DNA of 64,000 nucleotides, taken from assembly GCF_029892485.1 (NCBI RefSeq), contig NZ_JARXVG010000012.1, forward strand, positions 124,001-188,000. The letters run 5' to 3'. The stretch is from Variovorax boronicumulans (GTDB lineage: Bacteria > Pseudomonadota > Gammaproteobacteria > Burkholderiales > Burkholderiaceae_C). The translations under genes and the position numbers were made by a program. The notes under the pieces are model-generated. The model saw only the letters and a list, made by a program, of their open reading frames with translations. It was not told where the DNA came from and searched no databases. Within the stretch, counting starts at the first letter, position 1; each line of letters starts with the position of its first letter. Below, in pieces: positions 28,065 to 37,119 of this stretch.

Positions 28065-28832
28065 TCAGATGGTAACGCCGCCATCGACGAGCACCACCTG
28101 GCCGGTGACGAAGCGCGACTCGTCGCTCAGCAGGTACACGACCTGCGGCGCGATGTCTTCCGCCACCGCGAGGCGGCCCATCGGTTGGCGTGCGATGAAG
28201 TCGCGCTCGGCCTGCGCCGGGTCGGGCGCGGCGGCGATGCGCTCGCGCAGCGAAGGCGTGTCCACCGTGCCGGGGCACAGCGCATTGCAGCGCAGCCCTT
28301 GCTGCACGTGGTCTGCCGCGAGGGCCTTGGTCATGCCGATCACCGCGGCCTTGGAAGCACCGTAGGCAAAGCGGTTGGGAAAGCCCTTGACCGACGAAGC
28401 CATTGACGCCATGTTGACGATCGATGTGCCGCCGCCTTCGCGCCTCTTCGCCTTGTCGAGCATGCCCGGCAGGAAAGCGCGCACCATGCGGTACATGCTC
28501 TTGACGTTGAGGTCGAAGCTGAAGTCCCACGCGGCCTCGTCGCAATCGAGCACGCTGCCGTGGTGTACGTAGCCCGCGCAGTTGAAGAGGCCGTCGAGCG
28601 CCGGCAGTTCGGCCGCCAGCGCGGCGATGGCCTCCGCGCTGCGCACGTCGAGCACCGCCGTCCGGATGCCGGTGGATGCATGCGCCAGCTTGTCGAGAAG
28701 CGCGGCGTTGATGTCGGTCGCGATCACCTGCGCGCCTTCGCGCGCGCAAGCCAGCGCGGTGGCACGGCCGATGCCCTGCGCCGCCGCGGTGACGAGGATC
28801 GTCTTGTTCCGGAGTCTGCTGGAGGTGGTCAT
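28065..28832 (-). CDS. SDR family 2-keto-3-deoxy-L-fuconate dehydrogenase
   Basis: A 255-aa SDR. The cofactor motif is TAAAQGIG, followed by FNCAGYVHHGSVLDCDE, FDLNVKSMYRMVRAFLPG, catalytic serine in VNMASMASSVKG and YGASK. This pattern is that of the DHRS6-like 2-keto-3-deoxy-L-fuconate dehydrogenases rather than of the other SDR in the operon. It would oxidise the dehydratase product at C4 to the 2,4-diketo acid. The hydrolase that would cleave that product is not in the window. Confidence 0.86.
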   Translation of the reverse strand: MTTSSRLRNKTILVTAAAQGIGRATALACAREGAQVIATDINAALLDKLAHASTGIRTAVLDVRSAEAIAALAAELPALDGLFNCAGYVHHGSVLDCDEAAWDFSFDLNVKSMYRMVRAFLPGMLDKAKRREGGGTSIVNMASMASSVKGFPNRFAYGASKAAVIGMTKALAADHVQQGLRCNALCPGTVDTPSLRERIAAAPDPAQAERDFIARQPMGRLAVAEDIAPQVVYLLSDESRFVTGQVVLVDGGVTI

Positions 28833-28868
28833 TCGAATTCGATGAAAGGCGGCGGCGCCGGACTGGCC

Positions 28869-29942
28869 TCAGAACGTATGGCTCATGCCGAAGTACGTGC
28901 CCGATTGCTTGCCACCCGCAGCCGGGTTGTTGTTGGTCGCTTCCACCGAGAAGTTGGCATTCGCGCTGTTGAAGACCTTGCCCACCGATGCATAGAGCAG
29001 CGTGCGCTTGGACAGCGCGTAGTTCGCGCCCAGCATGTACAGGTTGGCGCTGCCGGCGTCGCGGTTCTGCGTGACGCGGAACATCGATCCGATCAGCGTC
29101 AGCCAGGGCGTGACCTTGTAGTTGGCGCCGACCCAGTAGTGGTTGGCCTTGCTCGGTGCGTTGAGCGGCGCATCGGGCGCCGACAGGCGCTGGTAGCCCG
29201 CGAACATCTTCAGGTCGTCCCAGAGCGTGGCGGTGCCGCCGAGCGTGAGTTCCTTGGAGGTGTTGAAGAGGTCGGTGTACTTGCCGTCCTTGTCGCGCGC
29301 CACGTCGTAGATGGCGCGCAGCTCGAACGCGGGCGCGATGTACGACATCGAGATGCCGTCCTTGCGCAGCTTGGTGAAGCCGTCGGTCTGCTCGCCCAGT
29401 CCAGTCTGCACGGTGGCGCTGAAGCCGCCCCAGGTCGGCGTCGTGTACTCGATGCCGTTGTCATTGCCTTGCCAGTTGCGCCCGCGCACCAGCGTCGCGG
29501 TGCCGATGAACTGCTGGCCCGTGGGGTCGAGGAACCACACATCGTTGGAGATCGCCAGGTTCTTGCCCAGCACCAGCTTGCCCCAGTAGTCCTGCAGGCC
29601 GACGTAGGAGCGCCGGTTGAGCAGCAGGTCGGCGCCATTGGGCTTGGCCGCAGGCAGGTCGAAGCCGCCTTCGAGCACGAACAGGGCGGTCAGGCCACCG
29701 CCGAGGTCTTCGGTGCCTTTCACGCCGAGCATGCTGGTGCCCCATTGGTTGCCGGCGTGGCGCCACAGATGGCCGCGGCCCTTGCCCTCGTCGTTGGCAA
29801 TGTTGTTCTGGTAGTCGGCACCCGCGACCGCGCGGCCGTAGAGGGTCACGCTGCTCTGGGCCTGGGCACTCGCAACACCGAAGCCAAGGCAGGCGCACAA
29901 GGCGCTCGCCGCGGCGATGGTCCGGCGGTTCTTCATCGTCAT
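28869..29942 (-). CDS. Outer-membrane general porin (Burkholderiales type)
   Basis: A 357-aa beta-barrel porin with a signal peptide (about 1-29, ending AQAQ). Mature features include SSVTLYGRAVAGADY, LGVKGTEDLGGGLTALFVLEGGF, the loop-3 region with RSYVGLQDYWGKLVLGKN, and a C-terminal aromatic FGMSHTF required for barrel assembly. The ATG at 29942 has an AGGAGA site. First gene of the fucose operon, next to GntR sites, it probably admits the sugar to the periplasm; such specificity is inferred from position only. Confidence 0.92.
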   Translation of the reverse strand: MTMKNRRTIAAASALCACLGFGVASAQAQSSVTLYGRAVAGADYQNNIANDEGKGRGHLWRHAGNQWGTSMLGVKGTEDLGGGLTALFVLEGGFDLPAAKPNGADLLLNRRSYVGLQDYWGKLVLGKNLAISNDVWFLDPTGQQFIGTATLVRGRNWQGNDNGIEYTTPTWGGFSATVQTGLGEQTDGFTKLRKDGISMSYIAPAFELRAIYDVARDKDGKYTDLFNTSKELTLGGTATLWDDLKMFAGYQRLSAPDAPLNAPSKANHYWVGANYKVTPWLTLIGSMFRVTQNRDAGSANLYMLGANYALSKRTLLYASVGKVFNSANANFSVEATNNNPAAGGKQSGTYFGMSHTF

Positions 29943-30014
29943 CTTCTTGTCTCCTGCTGTTTTCTGAATGGGGACTGCCAAGCGGAACAGGCCTTTGCGC
30001 ATGGCTGCATTTTT

Positions 30015-30156
30015 GGCCTTACCAGTTTGGTATGACCACTTTGCCACATGAGTTAATTGGCCTTACCAGAACAAACCCTTTGCGGGTTTTCCCGAGCAAA
30101 AGCAGGCGCGATAAGCGAAAAGTAGGCGTTTGAAAGTGTCAAACTGGCATGACCAG
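30015..30156. promoter_or_regulatory. GntR operator region between the porin operon and its regulator
   Basis: Three kinds of site are visible. A perfect inverted repeat TACCA-GTT-TGGTA spans 30020-30032. It overlaps TGGT-ATG-ACCA (30028-30038), which fits the TGGTnnnACCA operator shape of FadR-type GntR proteins. A second, imperfect copy CTGGCATGACCAG lies at 30144-30156, just before the regulator ATG at 30182. The 11-mer GGCCTTACCAG recurs at 30015-30025 and 30059-30069. The arrangement suits one regulator controlling both directions, with looping possible. Confidence 0.65.
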
Positions 30157-30181
30157 ATAGCCTCCGCCCCCGCACCGATCC

Positions 30182-30895
30182 ATGCAGCCCCCCGCCAAAC
30201 CCACCGACACCCGCCGGCTCTACCAACAGATCGCGGACCAGATCCGGGCTTTCATCCGCGACGGCAACCTGCCCGCCGGCGCGCGGCTGCCACCGGAGCG
30301 GGAGCTGGCCTTGCAGTTGGGGGTGTCGCGGCCCTCACTGCGCGAAGCGCTGATCGCCCTGGAGATCGACGGACGCATCGAGATACGGATGGGTTCGGGC
30401 GTTTATGTCTGCGCGTCGCCGGACGCCTCGGAGCGCGCAACGCCGGCTGTGGGCGAAAGCCCTTCAGAAATGATGCAGGCGCGCGCGATGCTCGAAGGCT
30501 CGGTGGTCACGCTGGCCTCGGCCCGCGTCACGCCGCAGCATCTGGAGCGCGTGAAGGCAACGCTGGAAAGCATGCGACAGGACGGCCTCAACGGCCGCAC
30601 GCAGACCGAGAACGACCGGCGCTTTCACCTCGCCATCGCGGAGATGACGGGCAACTCGGTGCTCGTGCGCCTGGTGGGGGAACTGTTCGATGGGCGGCAC
30701 AGCCCGATCCTCTCGCGCATGAGCGCGCGCACCGAGAATTCGCACGCCTGGAAGGCCGCATTCGTGGAGCACGAGGTGATCTACCGCGCGCTGGAGGCGC
30801 GGGACCCGCAGGCGGCGGTGGCGGCGATGTTGCATCACCTGCATGCCTCGCATGCGCGGTGGACTGAAGAATCGACGTCGCCGGCCGCGGACTGA
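30182..30895 (+). CDS. GntR-family (FadR subfamily) regulator of the fucose operon
   Basis: A 237-aa regulator. Winged helix: LPPERELALQLGVSRPSLRE and the wing MGSGVYV. FCD-type ligand domain: a metal-site pattern NDRRFHLAIAEMTGN and a later EHEVIYRALEARDP. It is divergent from the porin-led fucose operon over a 240-base region loaded with GntR-like dyads, so it almost certainly controls that operon. The inducer is unknown, possibly L-fuconate or another pathway acid, as FCD domains bind carboxylates. Confidence 0.9.
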   Translation: MQPPAKPTDTRRLYQQIADQIRAFIRDGNLPAGARLPPERELALQLGVSRPSLREALIALEIDGRIEIRMGSGVYVCASPDASERATPAVGESPSEMMQARAMLEGSVVTLASARVTPQHLERVKATLESMRQDGLNGRTQTENDRRFHLAIAEMTGNSVLVRLVGELFDGRHSPILSRMSARTENSHAWKAAFVEHEVIYRALEARDPQAAVAAMLHHLHASHARWTEESTSPAAD

Positions 30896-30926
30896 CCGGG
30901 TCGCGCTCCGGCCAGGCCAAAAATAT

Positions 30927-32273
30927 TCAGGGCTCGCGCGTCGGCACGCGGCTCTCGAGCGCGGGCGGTTGCCACTCTGGCTTGATGTGGCAGCCGTTCT
31001 TGCCGTCGGTGTCGTAGCGCGGCGCGAGCGATGCGCAGCGTTGCGCCAGGCTCTGAGGCGTGGGCTTCTCGCCCTTGTCGATCCAGTCCATCAGCGCGCC
31101 GAAGAGCGCGGGGTATTCCGAATCACTCAGGTAGCTGTGCTCGCGCTCGGCGCTGAAGCTCTGCACCAGGTTGCCGCCTGTGCCGGCCGCCTCGCGGATG
31201 CGGCGGTAGGAATTCTCGAGCTCGACGAAGGCGGTCGGATCGTCGATGGCATGGAGGCCCACCGTGGGCAGCGAGGTGCGGCCGGTCGGCTGGCTGTCGG
31301 CCGCCAATGCGCCCTTGGCCTGCGGGTCGGCCGCGTAGCGCAGCACGCCGGCGTTGAGCGCCGCATCGTAGGCCGAGCCGCTGTAGACCACGCCGATGTT
31401 GCCGAAGGGGTTGCGGCCGCCGAGGCGCTTCTGCACCAGGTCCTGGAACAGCCAGGTCGCCCAGTTCAGGTGGCCGACGAGCGAGCGCTCCTGGATCTTC
31501 ACGACCGAGAGGATGGTCTTCAGGCGCGCGGACTGTTCGGGCGTGCGCTGCGCGGCGGGCATGCCGACGCCGGTGCAGGCTTTCACGCGTTCCGCCAGCT
31601 CGCCGCGCGTGAGCTTCGAGTCCATCGGAAGGCCCATCCACAGCGGGTACTGCGGCTCGTCGGGCCGCGGATGGTTGCGACAGACGTACTGGTAGACCAC
31701 GCGCAGGTCGAGCCGGAAGTCGTAGGCGCTGTTGCCGCCGCCGAGCACGCCGCTGGTGAGCAGAAGGCCGTCATACGGGCTCTTCGCATCGCCGGGCGGC
31801 GCATAGAGTTCGGCCGCCTTCGCCGCCACGCCTGCGCCGTAGCTTTGGCCGTGCAGCAGCGTGCGCTTGGGCTGGCCGAAGTGGCGCACGAAGATCTGGC
31901 GGAGGCGCTCGGTGTCTTCGGCGGCCATGGTCACGCCGTAGCCGCCGCGTCGGTAGGTGGAGCCAGCCCACGCATAGCCGGCCTTCACGGTGACGGCCCA
32001 GCGCTTCAGGTCTTCCTCGCTGCGCGCGAGCTTGGGCGGGCCGGTCTCGGGGCCGCCGTGGGCGTGCATCACGAGCACGCGGTTCCAGTCTTTAGGGATC
32101 GCGATCCAGTAGAGCGCGCCCGTGCTGTCTTCACCTGTGTAGCAGCGCGCAGCGTCGGGGATGGGGGCTGGACAGGTCGCGGGCTTGGGCGCGCTCGGGG
32201 CCGCGTGCGCGGACAGCAGCGGTGCCGTGCCGAGCAGAGCGAATGCGGCGAGTTGGGACAGTTGCTTTTTCAA
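30927..32273 (-). CDS. Secreted alpha/beta hydrolase
   Basis: A 448-aa exported protein with a signal peptide (about 1-24, ending AHA). The nucleophile elbow is GQSYGAG, preceded by a strand LLHGQS. The oxyanion-side motif resembles HAHGGPE near the N-terminus, and a late HAIDD-like segment could contribute the acid. The TTG start overlaps the tannase-like gene stop as TTGA, indicating tight coupling. Substrate unknown; pairing with a tannase/feruloyl-esterase-like lipoprotein suggests an ester-cleaving role on plant phenolics or synthetic esters. Confidence 0.78.
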   Translation of the reverse strand: MKKQLSQLAAFALLGTAPLLSAHAAPSAPKPATCPAPIPDAARCYTGEDSTGALYWIAIPKDWNRVLVMHAHGGPETGPPKLARSEEDLKRWAVTVKAGYAWAGSTYRRGGYGVTMAAEDTERLRQIFVRHFGQPKRTLLHGQSYGAGVAAKAAELYAPPGDAKSPYDGLLLTSGVLGGGNSAYDFRLDLRVVYQYVCRNHPRPDEPQYPLWMGLPMDSKLTRGELAERVKACTGVGMPAAQRTPEQSARLKTILSVVKIQERSLVGHLNWATWLFQDLVQKRLGGRNPFGNIGVVYSGSAYDAALNAGVLRYAADPQAKGALAADSQPTGRTSLPTVGLHAIDDPTAFVELENSYRRIREAAGTGGNLVQSFSAEREHSYLSDSEYPALFGALMDWIDKGEKPTPQSLAQRCASLAPRYDTDGKNGCHIKPEWQPPALESRVPTREP

Positions 32274-35023
32274 TGGCGTACTCCGAGTTCCAGCGCGGCG
32301 TTCGTTCCATCGGTGGTGACGAAACCAAGGACACCGCTGTTGAATATGAAATTGCCCGGCCGGCCCGCATCGGCCTGCACCACGCCGGGCACCGGCGTGT
32401 CGTAGCTCAATGATGCCGCTGCACCGCCGAGGTTGAAGCCGCTGCCCGCCACCGTCGCCTCGCGGCTCTCGCCCTTCGCGCTGGCCATCGCGTAGCTGCC
32501 GTCGGCTGCCCCCGACATCAGGCTTTGCTGCAGGCCGAAGATGCGCAGCCCCGCGGTGGCGGCCGAGTCGCGCACCAGGTGCAGCGGCACCGCGGCACCG
32601 TTGACCAGCCCGATCACCATCGAGCCGCTGAGCGTGCCGCCGGTGGTGACGGCGCCGCCGGTCGGCGAGGTGGTGCGCACGTCGAAGGCGCCGCGCGTGG
32701 TGTTGTAGGTGATGTAGCCCTTCTCGGTTTCGGCGCAGTTGGCGTCGTAGACCATGAAGCTGCCAGCGCTGCCCGCCGCGCTGCGGCAGTACTGGAAGGT
32801 GCCCGCGTTGCGCAGCCGCACCGCGCCGGCGTAGGCCGCTGCGGTGCCCGTGCCCTGCTGCACGCCCACCGTGTTGAAGATGTTCGCCACCGGATTGAAG
32901 ACTGCCGGCGAGGCCGTGTTCTCGAAGGTGTTCTGGAACGCCACCAAGGGCGAGAAGCCGCCGCCGCTAGGCGCGTTCACGCCGCCCAGCAGCACGCCGC
33001 CCGGCGCGAAGCTGAAGACCGCGCCGCCCTCCCCGCTCGTGTAGCTGCAACTGCCTTGCGCCACCAGCGAGCCGGTGCGCACCGTGCCGGCGGAGCGCTG
33101 CAGGCTCGCATCGATGGTCACGGTGTAGGCCATCGTGGCCGGGTCCATCCGTACGCTGAGCTCCTCGCCGAAGCTGTCGCCGCCCTTGTAGGTGGTGACA
33201 GCTGCAGGCAAGTTCGGGCACGCCAAGGGGTCGCCGACCTCGGTCACGCAGCTGTAGTTGACGGCCGCATCCAGGCTGCCTGCGCCGCGGTACTTGGGCC
33301 ACGAGGGAAACAGGCACAGCGGGCGCGTGCGGCCATAGCTGCCGGCCACGGCATCCACCGCCACCCCGGTGGCGGGCGCGAGACCGCCTTCGACCCAACC
33401 TTCCAGCGCTGCGAGCGAATCCCAGTTGGGAATGAAGCTGCCGGTGCCGTGGCCCATGCCGGGCACGGTGTAGAAGCGCACGTTCTGGTCGACCGCCGAC
33501 TGCCCGACCGTGGCGATGAGTTGCTTGTAGTAGTCGATGGTCGAGTTCGGGCTGATCACCTCGTCCGCCAGGCCGTGCAGCATGATGAGCCGCCCGCCGC
33601 GCGCGAAGAAGGGCGCGAGGTTCGAGTTGGTCGCATCGGTGAGGTTGGAGACCTCGGTCACCCGCGCGGTGTAGGTGCCCGGGTCCAGCGGGTCGAAGCT
33701 CAGCGCGTCGAAGCCCGCGATGCGCGTGACGAAGTACTTCACCCACTGGTCGCCGGTGACGTACATGTTGGCGTCGGCCGAGGTGGCCGGATTCGCCGGC
33801 ACCGGCCGCGTGCCGAGGTCGCGCGTGGTGTACGGGCCGGCGACGAGTGCGCCTTCGAGGATGTTGTAGCCGCCGGCGCGCTTGATGCCATTGGCGAGCG
33901 CGTAGGTCGTGAAGTCGAGCGGCGATTCGATGGTGCGCACAGTGGCGAGTTGCGCGTCCGAGAGGCAGGTGTTGCCCGTGTCCACGCCACCGGAGCAGCG
34001 CAGCGAGGCCAGTATCTGCGTGTTCAGCAGGCGGCAGCTTTCCACGTTGCTCACGATGTTGTCGGCCGCGCCGTCCAGCTTGTCGCAGGCCTGCATCGCG
34101 GCCTTCTGCACCAGCAGCGTCTTGGCCACGTTCATCCAGCCCGCCCCGTTGTTGTTGTACAGCGCCCGCCCCACCGCCACATTCGACAGCCGCGTGCCGG
34201 TGTAGTTGAGCGCGGGCTCGTTGGCGATCACGCCGTCGTAGTCCTCGGGCCAGCGCTGGATGTAGCTGAGCGCATCGCGCCCGCCGGTCGAAGTGCCGAG
34301 GAAGTAGGCGTGCTTGGGCTTCGCGGCGTAGCGGGCGAACACCAGTGCCTGCGCCACGTCGCGCGTCTTCTTGAGCGACTGGCCGCCGTAGTTGGCCAGT
34401 TGCTCGTCGTTGGCCGCGAACCTGCCGTCGGTGATGCTGCTCGACTGGTGGCCCGAGTCATCGCCGTAGGTGGCATAGCCCAGCGAGAGCGGCGCGGGCT
34501 TGCCGACAGGGCCGAAGCGGATGACCTCGGTGCCGTCGATCAGCACGCCGTCGAAGCCGCCGCCGCCGAAGTGGATGGTCTTCTGGTTCCACTTCTCGGG
34601 CAGGTTGACCGCGAAGTTGATGAGTTGCGAGGCCGGGTCCACCGGCTGGATGGTGCCGCGCACGCGGCAGTAGTCGCCCAGCTGGTTGCCGGCGTCGGTC
34701 GCGGCCACCGGCGTGGCGCTGGTGACGGTGGCACCTTGCGTGGGCAGGCTGATCAGCGAGGCGGGCAGGCTCTTGCCCGCGAGGTCCGCGCAGGCCACGA
34801 CCGGCACCACGGGCGGGGGCGGTGGGTTGTCTGGCGGGCCGCCGTCGACCGGCGGGTTGTTCGGCACGATCGGGAAGAAGCCGGCGCCGCCTCCTCCTCC
34901 GCCCCCGCAAGCGACCAGAACGAGTGAAACCAGCGAAATACCGATCGCGGGGCCGAACGAACGGCGGACACGACGGGCGACGTCAATCATCGAAAGAGTC
35001 GGGTGGGGGCGCGGTGTGCGCAT
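32270..35023 (-). CDS. Tannase/feruloyl-esterase-family lipoprotein
   Basis: A 917-aa cell-surface or outer-membrane lipoprotein. The lipobox is LVAC with Cys39, followed by a Gly/Pro-rich linker up to about residue 75. The catalytic domain has the tannase-type elbow GTSTGGRD (Ser245) with FGGGGFDG upstream and GMGHGTG with probable catalytic His near residue 530. About 300 further residues form an extra C-terminal region of no recognised family, roughly doubling the usual length. The start ATG 35023 has GGAGA upstream. Divergent from a LysR gene that likely controls it. Confidence 0.8.
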   Translation of the reverse strand: MRTPRPHPTLSMIDVARRVRRSFGPAIGISLVSLVLVACGGGGGGGAGFFPIVPNNPPVDGGPPDNPPPPPVVPVVACADLAGKSLPASLISLPTQGATVTSATPVAATDAGNQLGDYCRVRGTIQPVDPASQLINFAVNLPEKWNQKTIHFGGGGFDGVLIDGTEVIRFGPVGKPAPLSLGYATYGDDSGHQSSSITDGRFAANDEQLANYGGQSLKKTRDVAQALVFARYAAKPKHAYFLGTSTGGRDALSYIQRWPEDYDGVIANEPALNYTGTRLSNVAVGRALYNNNGAGWMNVAKTLLVQKAAMQACDKLDGAADNIVSNVESCRLLNTQILASLRCSGGVDTGNTCLSDAQLATVRTIESPLDFTTYALANGIKRAGGYNILEGALVAGPYTTRDLGTRPVPANPATSADANMYVTGDQWVKYFVTRIAGFDALSFDPLDPGTYTARVTEVSNLTDATNSNLAPFFARGGRLIMLHGLADEVISPNSTIDYYKQLIATVGQSAVDQNVRFYTVPGMGHGTGSFIPNWDSLAALEGWVEGGLAPATGVAVDAVAGSYGRTRPLCLFPSWPKYRGAGSLDAAVNYSCVTEVGDPLACPNLPAAVTTYKGGDSFGEELSVRMDPATMAYTVTIDASLQRSAGTVRTGSLVAQGSCSYTSGEGGAVFSFAPGGVLLGGVNAPSGGGFSPLVAFQNTFENTASPAVFNPVANIFNTVGVQQGTGTAAAYAGAVRLRNAGTFQYCRSAAGSAGSFMVYDANCAETEKGYITYNTTRGAFDVRTTSPTGGAVTTGGTLSGSMVIGLVNGAAVPLHLVRDSAATAGLRIFGLQQSLMSGAADGSYAMASAKGESREATVAGSGFNLGGAAASLSYDTPVPGVVQADAGRPGNFIFNSGVLGFVTTDGTNAALELGVRH

Positions 35024-35129
35024 GGTCTTGTCTCCAGCATGCGGCCTCGGTGAACCGCTTTTTTGAATGGGCGGCCGGACGATAGATTCGAGGTGACTTA
35101 GGGTCAAATAAAATAAAGAGGCCTTCTCA

Positions 35130-35144
35130 ATACTTTAAAAATAT
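35130..35144. promoter_or_regulatory. Possible LysR box
   Basis: ATACTTTAAAAATAT has the T-N11-A form with ATA/TAT arms, in the 131-base gap between the divergent tannase-like and LysR genes. It overlaps the region just before the LysR ribosome site, so it may also just be AT-rich leader. Confidence 0.3.
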
Positions 35145-35154
35145 GGAGATACCC

Positions 35155-36075
35155 ATGGAGATGAGGCCGCTTCGCTATTTCGTGGCCGTCGCCGAGACCG
35201 GCCACATGACACGCGCCGCCGAGCGGCTGGGCATCCAGCAGCCGCCGCTCAGCCTCGCGATCAAGTCGCTGGAACGCGAACTGGGCGTGCAGCTCTTCAG
35301 GCGCCACCCGCGCGGCGTGGCGCTCACCGATGCGGGGCGCCTCTTCCAGGTGGAAGCGCTGCGCATGCTGCAGGACATGGAGGCCATGAAGCAGCGCATG
35401 GCACGCGTGGCCAATGGCGAGGTTGGCACGCTCGCGGTGGGCTTCACCAGCTCGGCCGCGGCGCATCGCTTCGTGCCCGAGGCGCTGCGCGCGTTCCGCC
35501 GCGAACACCCGGGCGTGGAACTGCAACTGCGCGAGAACAACGCCGCCGAGCTGACCGATGCGCTGGCCGCCGGCCGGCTGCACTGCGGCTTGCTGCGCGT
35601 GCCGGTGGCGCGGCCCGACGGCCTGCTGTTCGAGACGCTGCTGCGCGAGCCGGTACTGGTGGCGATGCCGAGCGATCACCGCTTTGCCCTCGCGCGCAGC
35701 AAGGCCTCGCGCCCGCTGCCGCTCGCGCGGCTGTGCGAGGAAGGCATCATCCTCGTGCGCCGTCCGGGCGCGCCGGGCCTCTATGCCGAACTGCTGGCGC
35801 TGTGCCATGCCAAGGGCCTGCGCCCGCGCGTGGTGGCCGAGGTGGACCGCATGATGACCAACCTGAACCTCGTGGCCGCGGGTGTCGGCCTGTCGGTGGT
35901 GCCGGCCTCGATGACCGGCGTGCACGCGCATGCCATCGCCTACACGCGCCTGGCCGATGGCGGCCAGCTCGACGCGCCGCTCACGCTGGTGTCGCGCGTG
36001 GAAGAGGACAACCTGCCCGCGCAGCACTTCGCCGCGCTGCTGCGCAGGCATGCGAGCGAGCACCCCGGGTCATGA
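35155..36075 (+). CDS. LysR-family transcriptional regulator
   Basis: A 306-aa regulator. The winged helix reads LRYFVAVAETGHMTRAAERL followed by IQQPPLSLAIKSLERELG. The effector domain begins near residue 90 with GTLAVGFTSSAAAHRF, typical of the BenM/CatM-like group that senses aromatic compounds. The ATG at 35155 has GGAG six bases upstream, better than the ATG at 35143. Its stop overlaps the start of the Bug receptor gene as ATGA. It is the likely activator for the divergent tannase-like operon. Confidence 0.9.
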   Translation: MEMRPLRYFVAVAETGHMTRAAERLGIQQPPLSLAIKSLERELGVQLFRRHPRGVALTDAGRLFQVEALRMLQDMEAMKQRMARVANGEVGTLAVGFTSSAAAHRFVPEALRAFRREHPGVELQLRENNAAELTDALAAGRLHCGLLRVPVARPDGLLFETLLREPVLVAMPSDHRFALARSKASRPLPLARLCEEGIILVRRPGAPGLYAELLALCHAKGLRPRVVAEVDRMMTNLNLVAAGVGLSVVPASMTGVHAHAIAYTRLADGGQLDAPLTLVSRVEEDNLPAQHFAALLRRHASEHPGS

Positions 36076-37079
36076 GCGTTGCCTTGCTGCACCGTCGCCA
36101 TTTCGTGCGCAGTACGGGCATCGCGCTGGCCGCTGCCTGCGGCATGCCGCACCTGCTGCACGCCGCGCCATCCTCATCGCCTTGGCCGAACCGCCCCGTG
36201 CGCCTGATCGTGGTCTATCCACCGGGCGGCGTGAGCGACGGCATGGCCCGCGTGCTGGCCGACCCGCTCTCGCAGGCGCTGGGCGTGCCGGTGCTCATCG
36301 AGAACCGCGCCGGCGCGGGCGGCAGCATCGGCATGGATGCGCTCGCGCGCGCCACGCCCGACGGCTGCACCCTCGCCTTCTCCGCCATCAGCCCGCTCAC
36401 GCTGCACCCGCTGATCGCGCGCGTGCCCTACGACCCGCTGCGCGCCTTCGCGCCGGTGGCGAGCGTGATGCGCACGCCCGTGCTCGTGGTCGGCACACCG
36501 GCTTTCACGGGACACGGCTTCGCCGACCTGATCGCGCGCGCCCACAGCCAGCCCGGCGCGGTGCGCTGGGCCACCTCGGGCGTGGCCACCATCGGCCACC
36601 TGGTGCTCGCGCAGGTGCGCATGCAAAGCCGCACCGACATCACGCACATCCCGTATGCGGGCGGCGGCCCACAACTCAACGATGCGCTCAGCGGGCAGTT
36701 CGAGGTGCTGTCGACCAACGTCGCGGCGCAACAGTTGCAGTACATCGAGGGCGGACGGTTCCAGGCGCTGGCGGTGGGGGCGCCGGCGCGCATCGAGGCG
36801 CTGCCGGCGGTGCCGACGTTTGCGGAGTTGGGGTACGAGCGGGCGAATCGCGATTCGCTCTTCGGGATCTTCGCGCCGGTACGCACGCCCGCGGCGGTAG
36901 TGCAGCGGCTCAACGCGGAGATCAACCGCGTGCTGCGCAGCGATACGGTGAGGACGCGGCTGCGGGAGGCGTACAACCTGCCGGCCGGGGGGAGCATCGA
37001 GGAATTTGCGCATGAGATTGCCGTTGATCGGCGGCGCAATCGGGCGCTGGTGGCGGGGGATCGGGGGCAGTTTGACTGA
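36072..37079 (+). CDS. Bug-family tripartite tricarboxylate transporter receptor
   Basis: A 335-aa periplasmic binding protein with a twin-arginine-like signal (RRHFVRS, then a hydrophobic stretch ending HAA). The Bug fold signatures are RLIVVYPPGGVSDGMARVLA, VENRAGAGGSIGM-type loop (here LIENRAGAGGSIGM), and a late PAVPTFAELGY. Bug proteins bind carboxylates or aromatics for TctAB permeases, which are absent here. The ATGA overlap with LysR indicates coupled translation, so the ligand may be a product of the divergent esterases or a co-inducer. Confidence 0.92.
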   Translation: MSVALLHRRHFVRSTGIALAAACGMPHLLHAAPSSSPWPNRPVRLIVVYPPGGVSDGMARVLADPLSQALGVPVLIENRAGAGGSIGMDALARATPDGCTLAFSAISPLTLHPLIARVPYDPLRAFAPVASVMRTPVLVVGTPAFTGHGFADLIARAHSQPGAVRWATSGVATIGHLVLAQVRMQSRTDITHIPYAGGGPQLNDALSGQFEVLSTNVAAQQLQYIEGGRFQALAVGAPARIEALPAVPTFAELGYERANRDSLFGIFAPVRTPAAVVQRLNAEINRVLRSDTVRTRLREAYNLPAGGSIEEFAHEIAVDRRRNRALVAGDRGQFD

Positions 37080-37088
37080 GCGGTTGTG

Positions 37089-37119
37089 CGGCGATCTGAC
37101 GCCGGCAATTGATATTTTT
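37089..37119 (+). terminator. Possible terminator after the Bug gene
   Basis: CGGCG (37089-37093), loop ATCTGA, CGCCG (37100-37104), with TTTTT at 37115-37119. The stem is only 5 bp and the T run starts 10 bases later, so termination would be weak. Confidence 0.4.

Noticed and set aside
32525..34927. An 800-codon open frame on the plus strand across the tannase-like gene
   Set aside because: It mirrors the codon bias of the lipoprotein gene and reads as low-complexity Arg/Ala/Gly/His without domains.
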